A DNA stretch of 64,000 nucleotides from Acinetobacter oleivorans DR1. GTDB lineage: Bacteria; Pseudomonadota; Gammaproteobacteria; Pseudomonadales; Moraxellaceae. The position numbers and the translations under genes are program-made. This document shows, piece by piece, positions 31,160-39,693 of the stretch. The notes under the pieces are model-generated. The model was given only the letters and a program-made list of their open reading frames with translations. It had not been told where the DNA came from and did no database searches. Every line of letters begins with the position of its first letter. Within the stretch, counting starts at the first letter, position 1. The stretch covers positions 2,790,001 to 2,854,000 of the forward strand of contig NC_014259.1 of the NCBI RefSeq assembly GCF_000196795.1, in the 5' to 3' direction.

Positions 31160-32425
31160 ATGTCTGAACCTCAGTTTTCCCTTAGTGAATATCTCGGCAC
31201 AGTTCAGGAAGTCATACGTTTGGCTTTTGATGAGCCAGTCTGGGTAAAAGCAGAGATTCGAAATTTAAATATTAAAGGCGGCCATTACTATTTAGAGCTT
31301 GCAGAAAAAGATGCAAAGACTGATAAAGTCATTGCCAATTGTAAAGCTACGATCTGGAAGTTCTCAGCGAGTAAAATTGTTTTAAAGTTTGAACGTGAAA
31401 CTGGTATTGAGATTTCAAGCGACTTAAATGTGCTTATCAAAATTAGAGCACGTTTTGATCCTCAATATGGATTTTCGGTCAATATTGAAGAGATTGATTC
31501 AAGCTTTACCTTAGGTGAAATTGCTAAACGTTATCAGCAAATTATTGAACGCCTCACACAAGAAGGGTTAATTCATAAGAACAAACTCCTGCCTACTCCT
31601 TTTGACATTCAAAATGTTTTAGTGATTGCTCCTCAAAATGCTGCGGGCCTAGGTGACTTTAAAAAAGATGCCGATGCTTTAGAGAGAAATGGTGTTTGCC
31701 ATTTTGTGTATCATACCGCTACGTTTCAAGGGAACACCGCTGCAACTAGCTTGATTGAATCTTTAGGTTCGGGTTTAAGACAATGGGCCAGCACATTTAA
31801 ATTTCCACCAGACCTTATTGTAATTATTCGCGGTGGCGGATCTGTGAATGATTTGGCTTATTTAAATGATTATGAACTTGCAGCCCTGCTCTGCAAACGC
31901 ACTGTACCGATTTGGGTTGGTATTGGTCATGAAAAAGACCGTACTATTCTTGATGAAATTGCCCATCGTTCATTCGACACGCCAAGTAAAGTGATTGCTG
32001 GCATCCGTAACCATATTGTTGAACGCGTACAAGAAGCCGTCGATAGTCTGCAAACCATTAAGCTTCTTTCGCAGCATCAAATCACGACTTATCAAAGCAA
32101 GAATGATCAGCTACTTCATCAGATTAAATCTTCGGCGCAAGGTCAACTTAACTCGGCACATCGCCTACTTGACCAAATGAAAGAGCGTATTCAGTTTAGT
32201 TCACAGCAACAGGTTAAATTTTCATTAACTCAAATCGAATCATTAATGAAAGAAGTCCTTTTACAAAATCCGAAACAAGTTCAAGCCAAAGGCTATGCAA
32301 TTGTTAGATCCGAAGGAAAAGCGATTCGGTCTATACATCAAATTTCAAACCCTGCCATTGCGATTGAAATGCAAGATGGTGTGATTGAAGCCAACATTAC
32401 ACAGGTAATTCCAAATGAACAATGA
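31160..32425 (+). CDS. xseA: Exodeoxyribonuclease VII large subunit
   Basis: The protein has 421 residues. N-terminal OB-fold (FSLSEYLGTVQEVIRLAFDEPVWVKAEIRNL) and the catalytic core 'VLVIAPQNAAGLGDFKKDADAL', then 'DLIVIIRGGGSVNDLAYLNDYELAALLCKRTVPIWVGIGHEKDRTILDEIAHRSFDTPSKV'. This includes the G-G-G-S and G-H-x-x-D-x-T motifs of XseA. A long coiled-coil follows. Degrades single-stranded DNA from both ends to short oligonucleotides, with XseB subunits. The small subunit gene overlaps the end by 11 bases. Confidence 0.95.
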   Translation: MSEPQFSLSEYLGTVQEVIRLAFDEPVWVKAEIRNLNIKGGHYYLELAEKDAKTDKVIANCKATIWKFSASKIVLKFERETGIEISSDLNVLIKIRARFDPQYGFSVNIEEIDSSFTLGEIAKRYQQIIERLTQEGLIHKNKLLPTPFDIQNVLVIAPQNAAGLGDFKKDADALERNGVCHFVYHTATFQGNTAATSLIESLGSGLRQWASTFKFPPDLIVIIRGGGSVNDLAYLNDYELAALLCKRTVPIWVGIGHEKDRTILDEIAHRSFDTPSKVIAGIRNHIVERVQEAVDSLQTIKLLSQHQITTYQSKNDQLLHQIKSSAQGQLNSAHRLLDQMKERIQFSSQQQVKFSLTQIESLMKEVLLQNPKQVQAKGYAIVRSEGKAIRSIHQISNPAIAIEMQDGVIEANITQVIPNEQ

Positions 32426-32609
32426 AGAGTTAACGTTTAAAGACGGCCATGACATTTTGAAAAAAAATGCAGAACTACTTGAGTCTCAAGAAAGCCCAGA
32501 TATTGATAATTTAATGAAGATTGTTGAAGAGTCGATTACTGCTTATAAAGCATGTAAATCCCGTATAGAAGCCGTTCAACAAGCTTTAGATGAAACATTT
32601 AAAGAATAA
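32415..32609 (+). CDS. xseB: Exodeoxyribonuclease VII small subunit
   Basis: The protein has 64 residues, all helical, with the XseB layout (FKDGHDILKKNAELLE... DNLMKIVEESITAYKACKSRIEAVQQAL). The helix 'A..Y..C+..++.A.Q.L' corresponds to the conserved E. coli segment '[20 protein letters not shown]'. It is slightly shorter than usual. Overlaps xseA, so translational coupling is likely. Several small subunits decorate the coiled-coil of XseA in the enzyme. Confidence 0.88.
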   Translation: MNNEELTFKDGHDILKKNAELLESQESPDIDNLMKIVEESITAYKACKSRIEAVQQALDETFKE

Positions 32610-32616
32610 TTTGCAA

Positions 32617-32770
32617 TAAAAAAAGCCCATTCCTACTTCTCATTGAAGGAATGGGCTTAGTGAAAACCACTTAGTCCTGAAATGCAAAAATGTGGATTAG
32701 GTCACATTTTTGCAAAAGAATAGTCCCACAAGTATTGGGCATCTTCAATATTTTAATTGTGTCTATTACG
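32617..32770 (-). ncRNA. Candidate small RNA or 3' UTR RNA ending in an intrinsic terminator
   Basis: On the minus strand the 3' end has a strong terminator: stem AAGCCCATTCC/GGAATGGGCTT followed by T7 (32614-32659). Upstream is a perfect 12-bp hairpin (TGCAAAAATGTG/CACATTTTTGCA, 32683-32714) and a shorter CCCA/TGGG hairpin (near 32722-32740). This is more structure than a plain intergenic space. It lies 40-190 bases beyond the stop of the 72-residue gene, so it may be its 3' UTR or a separate RNA. A -10-like TAAAAT is seen near 32752. No known family recognised. Confidence 0.4.
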
Positions 32771-32807
32771 TAGTTTGGCTTTATTTTCAGCACTTCTTAG
32801 CTAAAAG

Positions 32808-33026
32808 CTATTCCTCGCTGAATGCTCCAATCAATTGATAAATTTTACCGTCTTTAGGGTTTTCATAAAGCAAATCCATGTTTGGCAAAATAATATCGTC
32901 ATCAATTTCAATATGTTCAACGCTTTTGTGAAGTTCAAGGGCGTGGTCATTCATAGGTCGAACTTTTGCCAAAGCAATCGTTTCTTGGTTAAACTGGTCC
33001 TTAATAATTACTTTTAATCTTTTCAT
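32808..33026 (-). CDS. Hypothetical protein, 72 residues
   Basis: Starts 'MKRLKVIIKDQFNQETIALAKV', beta-strand-like, with a very acidic middle (EHIEIDDDIILPNMD). Net acidic. Ribosome site AGGAGAT before the ATG. No domain or membrane segment. Followed by the structured region listed at 32617-32770. Unknown function. Confidence 0.65.
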   Translation of the reverse strand: MKRLKVIIKDQFNQETIALAKVRPMNDHALELHKSVEHIEIDDDIILPNMDLLYENPKDGKIYQLIGAFSEE

Positions 33027-33073
33027 AAAAATCTCCTGAAAATTAAATTTTTAATATAAATAACGAGTTAAGT

Positions 33074-33673
33074 TTAAAATGAGCTAATCGCTGAATAGCC
33101 GATTGGCATAGCAAAAAAAGTTAAAATAAATGCAGCCGTACGTTGTAAATTACGTTGGTTTAACCAAGTTACTTTGTTTGAAATTAATACGGTTCCAAAA
33201 GCAATCCATAAAAAAGCAATGGGTGTAATTAATGATAAAAAAACAGCAATATGAATAAAATATACGTGAAACACTTCCCATGCTGCATGTGGAAAAATAG
33301 CAGAAGCAAAGAGTAAAGCTTTAGGATTCAAAAGTGTCGCGACAAATAAAGCCTTAGGCGTAATCAGTGGATTGTCTAATTTGATGTCGTTTGTCGATGT
33401 TGTCCAAAGTTTAAATGCAAGGTAGAGAATAAAAGTTGCACTTATTAACTTTAATACAGGTGGAAGCCACGGAATAAAATGTGAAACGGACTCAAGTAAA
33501 ATACCCCATGAAGTAATTGCAATGAGATATCCCATCACTTCAGCAGGAATAAGTTTAAGAGACTGCTTTACTCCTGCCTGTATTCCAGCAGAGGCTAACA
33601 ATGTATTTGTTGGGCCTGGAGTCAACAAAATGGTGACCACAAGTCCAATGAACATAAATGACACCATAGGCAA
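33074..33673 (-). CDS. LysE-family transporter
   Basis: The protein has 199 residues with about six membrane helices. N-terminal signature 'LVVTILLTPGPTNTLLASAGIQAGVKQSL' (TPGPTN), 'TFILYLAFKLW' and 'FVATLLNPKALLFASAIFP' (NPK). Probable amino-acid or small-metabolite efflux. It differs enough from the LysE protein at 26782 to be an old paralogue. A 437-base AT-rich space lies upstream. Confidence 0.83.
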   Translation of the reverse strand: MPMVSFMFIGLVVTILLTPGPTNTLLASAGIQAGVKQSLKLIPAEVMGYLIAITSWGILLESVSHFIPWLPPVLKLISATFILYLAFKLWTTSTNDIKLDNPLITPKALFVATLLNPKALLFASAIFPHAAWEVFHVYFIHIAVFLSLITPIAFLWIAFGTVLISNKVTWLNQRNLQRTAAFILTFFAMPIGYSAISSF

Positions 33674-34110
33674 CGAACTCTTTAATTATGCTAGGCGAAA
33701 TATGTCAAAAAGGTGCATCTATTGTCGACAAAATGGTTGTAACAAGAAATATTAAAACTTGATTATTTGTTTTTAAAACAAATAATTAACTAAAACTGAC
33801 CTTAAATTCACTTACGATTTCATCAATTTTAAATATGCAAAACCGATCACACAAACACGGAATAGTGAGCTATTCTTTCTTGCCTACAAGGAATGAACTT
33901 GAAAATTTATTACTCAAAAAAATAAGCTTTTTTTGAATATTTTTGAGCGTATATAACTCAGGAAATAACAGCTTTCCGCCTCACTTGAAATTTTAAAATT
34001 GAACAATATATAAACAACTAGAAATCGTAATTTTACTGAATATGATGTCTCACTCCCCATCAATTCATTGATTGTCGCTTTCATCAAATAAATCAAATGA
34101 TGGAGGATGC
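33674..34110. other. Intergenic space, nothing recognised
   Basis: AT-rich, with short frames on both strands that have no ribosome sites. It should contain two divergent promoters. No repeats or RNA structure were noticed. Confidence 0.5.
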
Positions 34111-34440
34111 ATGATGAATGCTTATGTTCGCCCTCATCCCGATGGTTTTAAATCTTATTTAGGTAAAAATCAGAAAACCGGACTCTATGCTGTGCGGCTT
34201 GGTTGGACGGTTTATGAAACAAATGGCAATTGCTCTGTTCTATACATTGTCAAGAATGAACATAAGATTCCATTAGATGTAGATAAGTTTAAAACTGACC
34301 GACCCAAAATTTATGCTGCTCTTCTTAATGAAGTTCAGTTTCAACGCAAGAAACAACTAGCGATTGATCTCCAGCAATCAAATATCCCTTCTTATGACCG
34401 TAAAGCCTACAAAAAACGTCGTGGTTTTATAGACTCTTAA
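34111..34440 (+). CDS. Hypothetical protein, 109 residues
   Basis: Start at ATG 34111, supported by GGAGG five bases upstream; a longer frame from 34072 would put the ribosome site inside the gene. Reads 'MMNAYVRPHPDGFKSYLGKN' and 'GLYAVRLGWTVYETNGNCSVLYIVKNEHKIPLDV' (beta-rich) followed by a basic helix and a very basic tail (YKKRRGFIDS). It might bind nucleic acid. No family recognised. Own terminator at 34469. Confidence 0.65.
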   Translation: MMNAYVRPHPDGFKSYLGKNQKTGLYAVRLGWTVYETNGNCSVLYIVKNEHKIPLDVDKFKTDRPKIYAALLNEVQFQRKKQLAIDLQQSNIPSYDRKAYKKRRGFIDS

Positions 34441-34468
34441 ACCTATGTATTTATAGTACACCTATAGA

Positions 34469-34494
34469 AAAAGCACCCTCGGGTGCTTTTTCTT
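34469..34494 (+). terminator. Intrinsic terminator
   Basis: Stem AAAAGCACCC/GGGTGCTTTT with a 3-nt loop and T-run, 30 bases after the stop at 34440. Confidence 0.88.
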
Positions 34495-34893
34495 TTAACG
34501 ACCAGTTGTAATTAATACGAACATACTCAGTATTAATGTGCTTAATGATCGTTTGCAATGGATGTGGACTTCATGCTCAGCTCCGTGAGCGTATTGATTA
34601 ACGTTTTCCATTTCGTGTCCTTTAAAGTTCACATTCCTAATTTGCCTAATATTCACACAATAAGAAATTAGCCAAAAGTATTATATGCAATTAAATTTAA
34701 CCCAATCCTTATTTCAAAAAATACGAGCATTTAAGCTAAAAGCTGGATGTAACATTCTACTACGAGGTTAATTATGTATTAGCGATTTGTAGACCTTTCA
34801 TCTCAAACAGCCATGCCTTAAAAATGATCTTCTAAAATAGAAAATATAACGATATTCCATTTTTTAATAATAGTCTTCGATAGGAGAACTCTT
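34495..34893. other. Intergenic space upstream of the copper-binding protein
   Basis: No gene seen. Contains an inverted repeat ATTAATAC/GTATTAAT (34511-34537) and a short GCTCA/TGAGC hairpin. The promoter of the Cys-rich gene must lie here; a CueR-type box was not found. Confidence 0.4.
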
Positions 34894-35250
34894 ATGGAAA
34901 TTCAACAAGAAACAAACTCGGCTTTATTTTGTAACACCTCTACCTCAGTTCAAGCCTGTATTGAATGTATGATCGCTTGTAAAACGTGCGCAGCTGCATG
35001 TTTGCAAGAGGAACATGTCCAGATGATGCGAGAGTGTATTAAGCATTGCATGACATGTGTAGAAACCTGCCAACTGTGTACATCTTTAGAGTTAAGAAAT
35101 TCTGAGCTTGCTGAACAAGCCATGCAATTGTGCGCCAATGCCTGTCAACTCTGTGCAGCAGAATGTAGCAAACATGAACATGAGCACTGTCAGATCTGTG
35201 CTAAAGCATGTTTGGCTTGTGCTCAAGCGTGTTTGGCCTATCGCGCCTAA
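34894..35250 (+). CDS. Cys-rich four-helix-bundle copper-storage protein (Csp/DUF326 type)
   Basis: The protein has 118 residues including 20 cysteines. They are spaced 3-4 residues apart along helices (C-x2-C, C-x3-C), for example 'CIECMIACKTCAAACLQEEH' and 'CQICAKACLACAQACL'. This is the pattern of four-helix bundles (DUF326, Csp1/Csp3) that hold many Cu(I) ions inside the core. No signal peptide, so a cytosolic Csp3-like store. Ribosome site GGAGAAC. The neighbouring cueR-copA-copZ genes support a role in copper handling. Regulation by CueR was not seen at its promoter. Confidence 0.85.
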   Translation: MEIQQETNSALFCNTSTSVQACIECMIACKTCAAACLQEEHVQMMRECIKHCMTCVETCQLCTSLELRNSELAEQAMQLCANACQLCAAECSKHEHEHCQICAKACLACAQACLAYRA

Positions 35251-35371
35251 ATTTTTAAACATGTAAAGCCTACGCAATCTTTAGATCGTAGGCTTATTAA
35301 AACTTAATAAATAACAGAAAATTATATGTTTTTTATTTAAATCGAGTTAATCGTCACTTTTCTATAGGCAT

Positions 35372-35405
35372 AAAAAAAACCCGCATCTTGGGGAAGAATG
35401 CAGGC
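35372..35405 (-). terminator. Minus-strand intrinsic terminator
   Basis: On the minus strand the stem CCTGCAT/ATGCGGG (one G-T pair) with an 11-nt loop is followed by eight T. No gene ends here on that strand, so it may cap a short RNA starting somewhere in 35410-35560. Confidence 0.55.
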
Positions 35406-35636
35406 TCTTAGATCTCCCACAACGACCATGAGTCCATTATTAAACTTGAACTTTAAACCGTTAAGTAAATGTACCTATAAATAAATTAAATTGCAATACA
35501 GAATAGTCTGTATGTTTAAAAAATTTTATTATTTCTACATCTTTTTATTTGCTTAAGAACGAATGGTAAAAAAAGACGTCATAAAAAAACTTTATTTATA
35601 GTCTGATCATCCACTAAATAGCTTTTTACAGGCATT

Positions 35637-35798
35637 AAAAAAGCCCGTTTCACGGGCTTTTCTGCAACGGTGAGCAATCTAAGATTTGTGTCTATCCATC
35701 TCTTACATGCTCTTTGCTAGCTATATGTAAGGTCCTATCGTATCTTTTGCCCTGTCCCAAGTTTCCCTGTGGATCGAGGAGATATTACGATTACCTTA
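35637..35798 (-). ncRNA. Candidate small RNA of about 160 nt
   Basis: On the minus strand a -10 box TATAAC (35805-35810), preceded by TGTGC (TGn-like), begins a transcript near 35797. It ends at a terminator with stem AAGCCCG/CGGGCTT and T6 (35637-35660). The inside has stable hairpins: CTTACAT/ATGTAAG and AATCTTAGATT. There is no reading frame of note. The 634-base gap between the Cys-rich gene and the GFA gene has no other explanation for this structure. Not a member of a family I recognise (it is not 4.5S, tmRNA or RNase P). Confidence 0.45.
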
Positions 35799-35884
35799 GG
35801 TACAGTTATAGCACATTATTTATTCATGGCTAGTCTTGTTCACGTTTTTTTACAAATGAATAAAATACGGTCTAACCTTAATAT

Positions 35885-36292
35885 TTAAGGGTTTTCTACC
35901 CCATTTTGATATTGGCGAGCACTATCGCAAATTGGATACCAGTTCACTTTTGAAGACACAAAAGCATGAGAAATGACAGATGTCGATATTTCTTCATTAA
36001 TGAGCCCTACTCTTAAACGTACCACTGCTGGCTTATCTAAACGCTCACTCCAGATCGGTGAACCACAGGTTTTACAGAACACTCTCTTTTTATTAGGCGA
36101 TGCAAAATAAGCCTGTAAAAGGTTTTCACCCTGCACAATATTTAAGTCATTTTTTTGTACTTGAGTAATGGCAGCGAAAGCAGCACCTTGAGCTTTTTGG
36201 CACTGCGTGCAATGACAAACCATAAAGGGTTCTAATTCGGCATTAATACGCAGTTGAATCCCATTACAAAGACAAGAAGCTGTGTAAGCCAT
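35885..36292 (-). CDS. GFA-family zinc protein (glutathione-dependent formaldehyde-activating enzyme-like)
   Basis: The protein has 135 residues. Cysteine motifs: 'ASCLCNGIQL' at the N-terminus, 'CHCTQCQKAQGAAFAA' (C-x-C-x2-C, the zinc/glutathione-site region) and 'RVFCKTCGSPIW' (C-x2-C). This is the full GFA (PF04828) set. Despite the name, many GFA proteins do not act on formaldehyde, so the activity is uncertain. Ribosome site AAGGAAAAAT. It lies downstream of cueR with only 28 bases between the two genes, so they may share a transcript. Confidence 0.85.
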   Translation of the reverse strand: MAYTASCLCNGIQLRINAELEPFMVCHCTQCQKAQGAAFAAITQVQKNDLNIVQGENLLQAYFASPNKKRVFCKTCGSPIWSERLDKPAVVRLRVGLINEEISTSVISHAFVSSKVNWYPICDSARQYQNGVENP

Positions 36293-36320
36293 GATTTTTC
36301 CTTTTTTATTTTAATGAAAC

Positions 36321-36722
36321 TTAGCTTACACCCACACCTTTTTCAATGTGATCTAAGATCGCACAAGAAGCTTGCTGGTTACCACAGCAATCATCGGCTG
36401 AAGCCTGCAAAATATTGACCATTTCTTGGAGATGGGCAATTTTCTGTTTTAATTCGGCAATATGTTTTACGGTTAAGTCTTTCACCTCTGCACTATGCCG
36501 ATCTGTATTTTTCCAAAGCGAAATAAGCTCTTTCATCTGTTCAGATGAAAAACCTAACTCACGAGCATGCTTTAAGAAGTTTAAAGTTTTAAGGTCTGTT
36601 TCTGAATAAATGCGATAGCCAGAAGCAGAACGCTGAGCTGCTTCAAGTAGACCGATTTCTTCATAGTAGCGAATCATTTTCGCCGAAATGCCTGAATGTT
36701 TGGATGCCTGACCGATATTCAT
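36321..36722 (-). CDS. cueR: MerR-family copper-responsive regulator CueR
   Basis: The protein has 133 residues from ATG 36722 (GAGG six bases upstream). The HTH and MerR wing are 'NIGQASKHSGISAKMIRYYEEIGLLEAAQRSASGYRIYSETDLKTLNFLKHARELGFS'. Dimerisation helix 'LTVKHIAELKQKIAHLQEMVNIL'. The Cu(I)-binding loop has 'ADDCCGNQQASCAIL', with the outer Cys pair seven apart (C-x7-C as in E. coli CueR C112/C120, up to spacing). Reads intracellular Cu(I) and unwinds promoters that have a 19-bp spacer, as found for copA and copZ next door. Confidence 0.92.
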   Translation of the reverse strand: MNIGQASKHSGISAKMIRYYEEIGLLEAAQRSASGYRIYSETDLKTLNFLKHARELGFSSEQMKELISLWKNTDRHSAEVKDLTVKHIAELKQKIAHLQEMVNILQASADDCCGNQQASCAILDHIEKGVGVS

Positions 36723-36797
36723 CTCACACCTCAAATATTAAATTTGGTTTAAGACCTGCTGTCATGATCTTAAACCAAAAGTTAATTTTCAGCACCC

Positions 36798-39269
36798 TTA
36801 CTGTACGGGCGCATGAAAACCTTTTAAGCGTAATGCATTGCCTAAAACAAAAACCGAAGAAAGTGCCATCGCACCTGCTGCAAACATAGGTGAAAGTAAC
36901 ACACCAAATGCTGGATAAAGCGCACCTGCTGCAATTGGAATTAAAGCAACGTTATATACAAATGCCCAGAACAGGTTTTGACGTATGTTTCGCATGGTTG
37001 CTTTACTTAGAGCAATTGCATTCGGTACGCCTTTTAAACTACCTGACATCAACACAACATCGGCAGCTTCAATAGCAACATCTGTTCCTGTACCAATGGC
37101 TAAACCGACATCTGCTTGCGCCAAGGCTGGTGCATCGTTAATGCCATCACCGACAAAGGCCAAACGACCATATTGTTGTTGCAGTTGGCGAACTGTGTCC
37201 ACTTTGCCTTCAGGTAAAACCTCTGCCACAACTTCATCAATATTCAGCTTTTTAGCAATCGCTTGCGCCGTATGACGGTTGTCTCCTGTAATCATGGCAA
37301 CCTTGAGACCTAATTGATGCAAGGCCTCAATCGCAGCATAGGTTGTCTCTTTAATGGGGTCTGCCACAGCAATGATTGCAGCTAGTTTCTGATCAATAGC
37401 GACATATAGTGGTGTTTTGCCTTCTTCACCTAATTGAGCAGCAATCGCTTGGAATGAGTTGGTATCTAAACCAAGTTGGTGCATATAACGGTCTGCGCCA
37501 ATTTGTACTTTTTGACCTGATACTTCAGCCTCAATACCTGAACCAGTAATCGAGTTAAATGCTGTTACGGGTAATAAGTTTAAGCCTTCGCTTTCTGCTG
37601 CTTGAACAATCGCGAGGGCAATTGGGTGTTCAGACTTGGCTTCGACTGAAGCAACTAAAGTTAGCACTTGTTCACGTTCAAAACCTGATTGCACATTAAA
37701 GTCTGTCAGTGTAGGTTTACCTTCGGTGAGTGTTCCGGTTTTATCAACTGCAACGACCTGTGCTTCTTGCAAAAGCTGCAAAGCTTCACCTTTACGGAAC
37801 AAGACACCTAACTCAGCACCACGTCCAGTACCGACCATAATAGAAGTTGGTGTTGCAAGCCCCATCGCACAAGGACACGCAATAATCAGTACCGCAACAG
37901 CATTCACCAAACCAAAAGTCAGCGCAGGCTCTGGCCCCCAAATAAACCAAACCAAGAAAGTAATTGCAGCAATTAACATCACTACAGGTACAAACCACAT
38001 AGTAATTTTATCGACCAAACCCTGAATCGGAAGTTTAGAACCTTGGGCTTGTTCAACCATGCGAATAATTTGTGAAAGTACAGATGAGCTACCCACTGCG
38101 GTTGCCCGAATGTTTAGATTACCGTTCTGATTAACCGTGCCTCCAACCACCTGCTGTCCTATTCTCTTTTCAACAGGGACTGGCTCACCCGTAATCATAG
38201 ATTCATCAATGTAGCTGTGTCCGTCAACCACTTCACCATCGACTGGCACACGTTCACCCGGGCGAATTTCTACAATAGTTCCACTGACCACTTCGGCAAC
38301 AGCAACTTCCACCACTTGACCGTCACGCTGAATACGAGCTGTTTTGGGCTGCATTCCAACCAAATGTTGAATGGCTTGCGAGGTTCTTCCTTTGGCTTTG
38401 GCTTCAAAATATCGCCCAAGCAAAATTAAACTGACAATAACGGCAGCCGCTTCAAAGTAAACATTGACCGTGCCTTGGGGTAAAACCTGCGGCATAAAAG
38501 TTGCCACGACTGAGAAACTGTAGGCAGCCAAGGTACCAACAGCAACCAGCGAGTTCATATCTGGCGCTAAACGCCATAAAGCCGGAATCCCTTTTTGGTA
38601 AAAACGGCGGCCAGGGAAAACGAGAACTAATGTGGTCAAAACAAATTGTAAAAGCCAGCTATTGTATTGACCAATCGTATGCATGACCCACATGTGAAAA
38701 GCTGGAATGAGATGTGAGCCCATTTCCAGAATAAACACAGGTAAAGCCAACACAACCGAAATGATCAAATCTTTTTTAAGCTGATCTAACTCTGACGCTT
38801 TTTTATCGAGTTGCTCATCTTGATTTTTTTCAGATGCTTTCGCGTCGTAACCTGCTTTTTTAACAGCGCGAATTAAGTCTTCAACATTAACTGATGCATC
38901 TGCTTGTACCCAAGCCTGCTCTGTTGCTAAGTTGACTGTGGCTTCTTGAACGCCGTCTACTTTTTTAAGGGCTTTTTCAACACGTGCAACACAAGATGCA
39001 CAGGTCATGCCCTCAATAGACAACTCCACTGGCGCAGCTTTTGGAACATCATAACCTGCTCGTTCAACTGCTTTAACTAGTGCTTCGCGCTGAATCGGTT
39101 GATTTGAATAAACAACGGCTTTTTCTGTTGCCAAATTAACGTTAGCAATCTCTACATTTTCAACTTTCTTAAGTGCTTTTTCGACACGACCTACACACGA
39201 GGCACAGGTCATGCCTTCGATTGGAAGTGTTTCACTATATGCTGGCAATTTTGTGTTTTTTGAGTCCAT
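36798..39269 (-). CDS. copA: Copper-exporting P1B-type ATPase CopA
   Basis: The protein has 823 residues from ATG 39269 (AGAGGTG upstream; an in-frame ATG/start at 39284 is less likely). Two N-terminal metal-binding domains, each with GMTCASC (CxxC) at about 19-25 and 85-91. Eight predicted membrane segments. The actuator has 'DESMITGEPVPVEK', the ion pathway 'IIACPCAMGLATP' (CPC) and the phosphorylation site 'DKTGTLT'. The hinge is 'GDGINDAPALAQADVGLAIG'. The conserved HP dipeptide 'SEHPIA' is present. Pumps Cu(I) out of the cytosol. The promoter is divergent from copZ. Confidence 0.96.
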   Translation of the reverse strand: MDSKNTKLPAYSETLPIEGMTCASCVGRVEKALKKVENVEIANVNLATEKAVVYSNQPIQREALVKAVERAGYDVPKAAPVELSIEGMTCASCVARVEKALKKVDGVQEATVNLATEQAWVQADASVNVEDLIRAVKKAGYDAKASEKNQDEQLDKKASELDQLKKDLIISVVLALPVFILEMGSHLIPAFHMWVMHTIGQYNSWLLQFVLTTLVLVFPGRRFYQKGIPALWRLAPDMNSLVAVGTLAAYSFSVVATFMPQVLPQGTVNVYFEAAAVIVSLILLGRYFEAKAKGRTSQAIQHLVGMQPKTARIQRDGQVVEVAVAEVVSGTIVEIRPGERVPVDGEVVDGHSYIDESMITGEPVPVEKRIGQQVVGGTVNQNGNLNIRATAVGSSSVLSQIIRMVEQAQGSKLPIQGLVDKITMWFVPVVMLIAAITFLVWFIWGPEPALTFGLVNAVAVLIIACPCAMGLATPTSIMVGTGRGAELGVLFRKGEALQLLQEAQVVAVDKTGTLTEGKPTLTDFNVQSGFEREQVLTLVASVEAKSEHPIALAIVQAAESEGLNLLPVTAFNSITGSGIEAEVSGQKVQIGADRYMHQLGLDTNSFQAIAAQLGEEGKTPLYVAIDQKLAAIIAVADPIKETTYAAIEALHQLGLKVAMITGDNRHTAQAIAKKLNIDEVVAEVLPEGKVDTVRQLQQQYGRLAFVGDGINDAPALAQADVGLAIGTGTDVAIEAADVVLMSGSLKGVPNAIALSKATMRNIRQNLFWAFVYNVALIPIAAGALYPAFGVLLSPMFAAGAMALSSVFVLGNALRLKGFHAPVQ

Positions 39270-39311
39270 CAAACACCTCTGCAAATTTGCAAAATTTAAT
39301 ATTCTGTATTG

Positions 39312-39342
39312 AGCATACAGATTCCCATCATGGGAAGGTCAA
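39312..39342 (-). promoter_or_regulatory. CueR-type promoter of copA
   Basis: On the minus strand: -35 TTGACC (39337-39342), a 19-base spacer with dyad CCTTCCC...GGGAA, and -10 TATGCT (39312-39317). The 19-bp spacer is the hallmark of MerR/CueR-activated promoters. Confidence 0.85.
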
Positions 39343-39366
39343 GCATATTTTTTTAAAAATTTGGTC

Positions 39367-39397
39367 TTGACCTTACAATCATGACAAGGTTTAGACT
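39367..39397 (+). promoter_or_regulatory. CueR-type promoter of copZ
   Basis: On the plus strand: -35 TTGACC (39367-39372), a 19-base spacer with dyad ACCTT...AAGGT, and -10 TAGACT (39392-39397). It is 25 bases from the copA promoter and divergent from it. Confidence 0.83.
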
Positions 39398-39441
39398 CAG
39401 TGTTATCCAAACAAACATCTCATTCTTGATGGAGTATGAAC

Positions 39442-39636
39442 ATGAAACTACTTATTGAAAATATGACTTGTGGCGGCTGTGCACGTGGTGTGACTGCGAC
39501 GATTCAAGATATCGACCCAAATGCAAAAGTAGATGTAGATTTAACGACCAAAATCGTGACTGTTGAAAGCAGTGAAAGCGTCGATAAAATTACCGAAGCG
39601 CTTGAAGAAGATGGTTTTCCAGCTCAAGTGCAATAA
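39442..39636 (+). CDS. copZ: Copper chaperone CopZ (HMA domain)
   Basis: The protein has 64 residues from ATG 39442 (GGAG 7 bases upstream; the ATG at 39436 is too close to that site). One HMA fold with 'NMTCGGCARGV' (MTCxxC) near residue 8-18 and the final 'LEEDGFPAQV' strand. The motif is MTCGGC rather than MTCASC. Carries Cu(I) to CopA's N-terminal domains or to CueR. Divergent from copA, both with CueR-type promoters. Own terminator at 39642. Confidence 0.92.
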   Translation: MKLLIENMTCGGCARGVTATIQDIDPNAKVDVDLTTKIVTVESSESVDKITEALEEDGFPAQVQ

Positions 39637-39641
39637 TGAAT

Positions 39642-39675
39642 AAGGCCTAACATTTAAAGTTAGGCCTTTATTTTT
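39642..39675 (+). terminator. Intrinsic terminator of copZ
   Basis: Perfect 10-bp stem AAGGCCTAAC/GTTAGGCCTT, 7-nt loop, followed by TATTTTT. The convergent mopR gene ends 19 bases away. Confidence 0.85.
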
Positions 39676-39693
39676 GAGCTTATTGATATTGAC

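Noticed and set aside
35637..35798. 6S, 4.5S or tmRNA gene
   Set aside because: Size would allow 6S, but the characteristic central bubble and known flanks are not there, and no tag-peptide or SRP motif is seen.
36890..38700. Several reading frames of 60-130 codons opposite copA
   Set aside because: They are antisense shadows of a strongly coding gene, with no ribosome sites.
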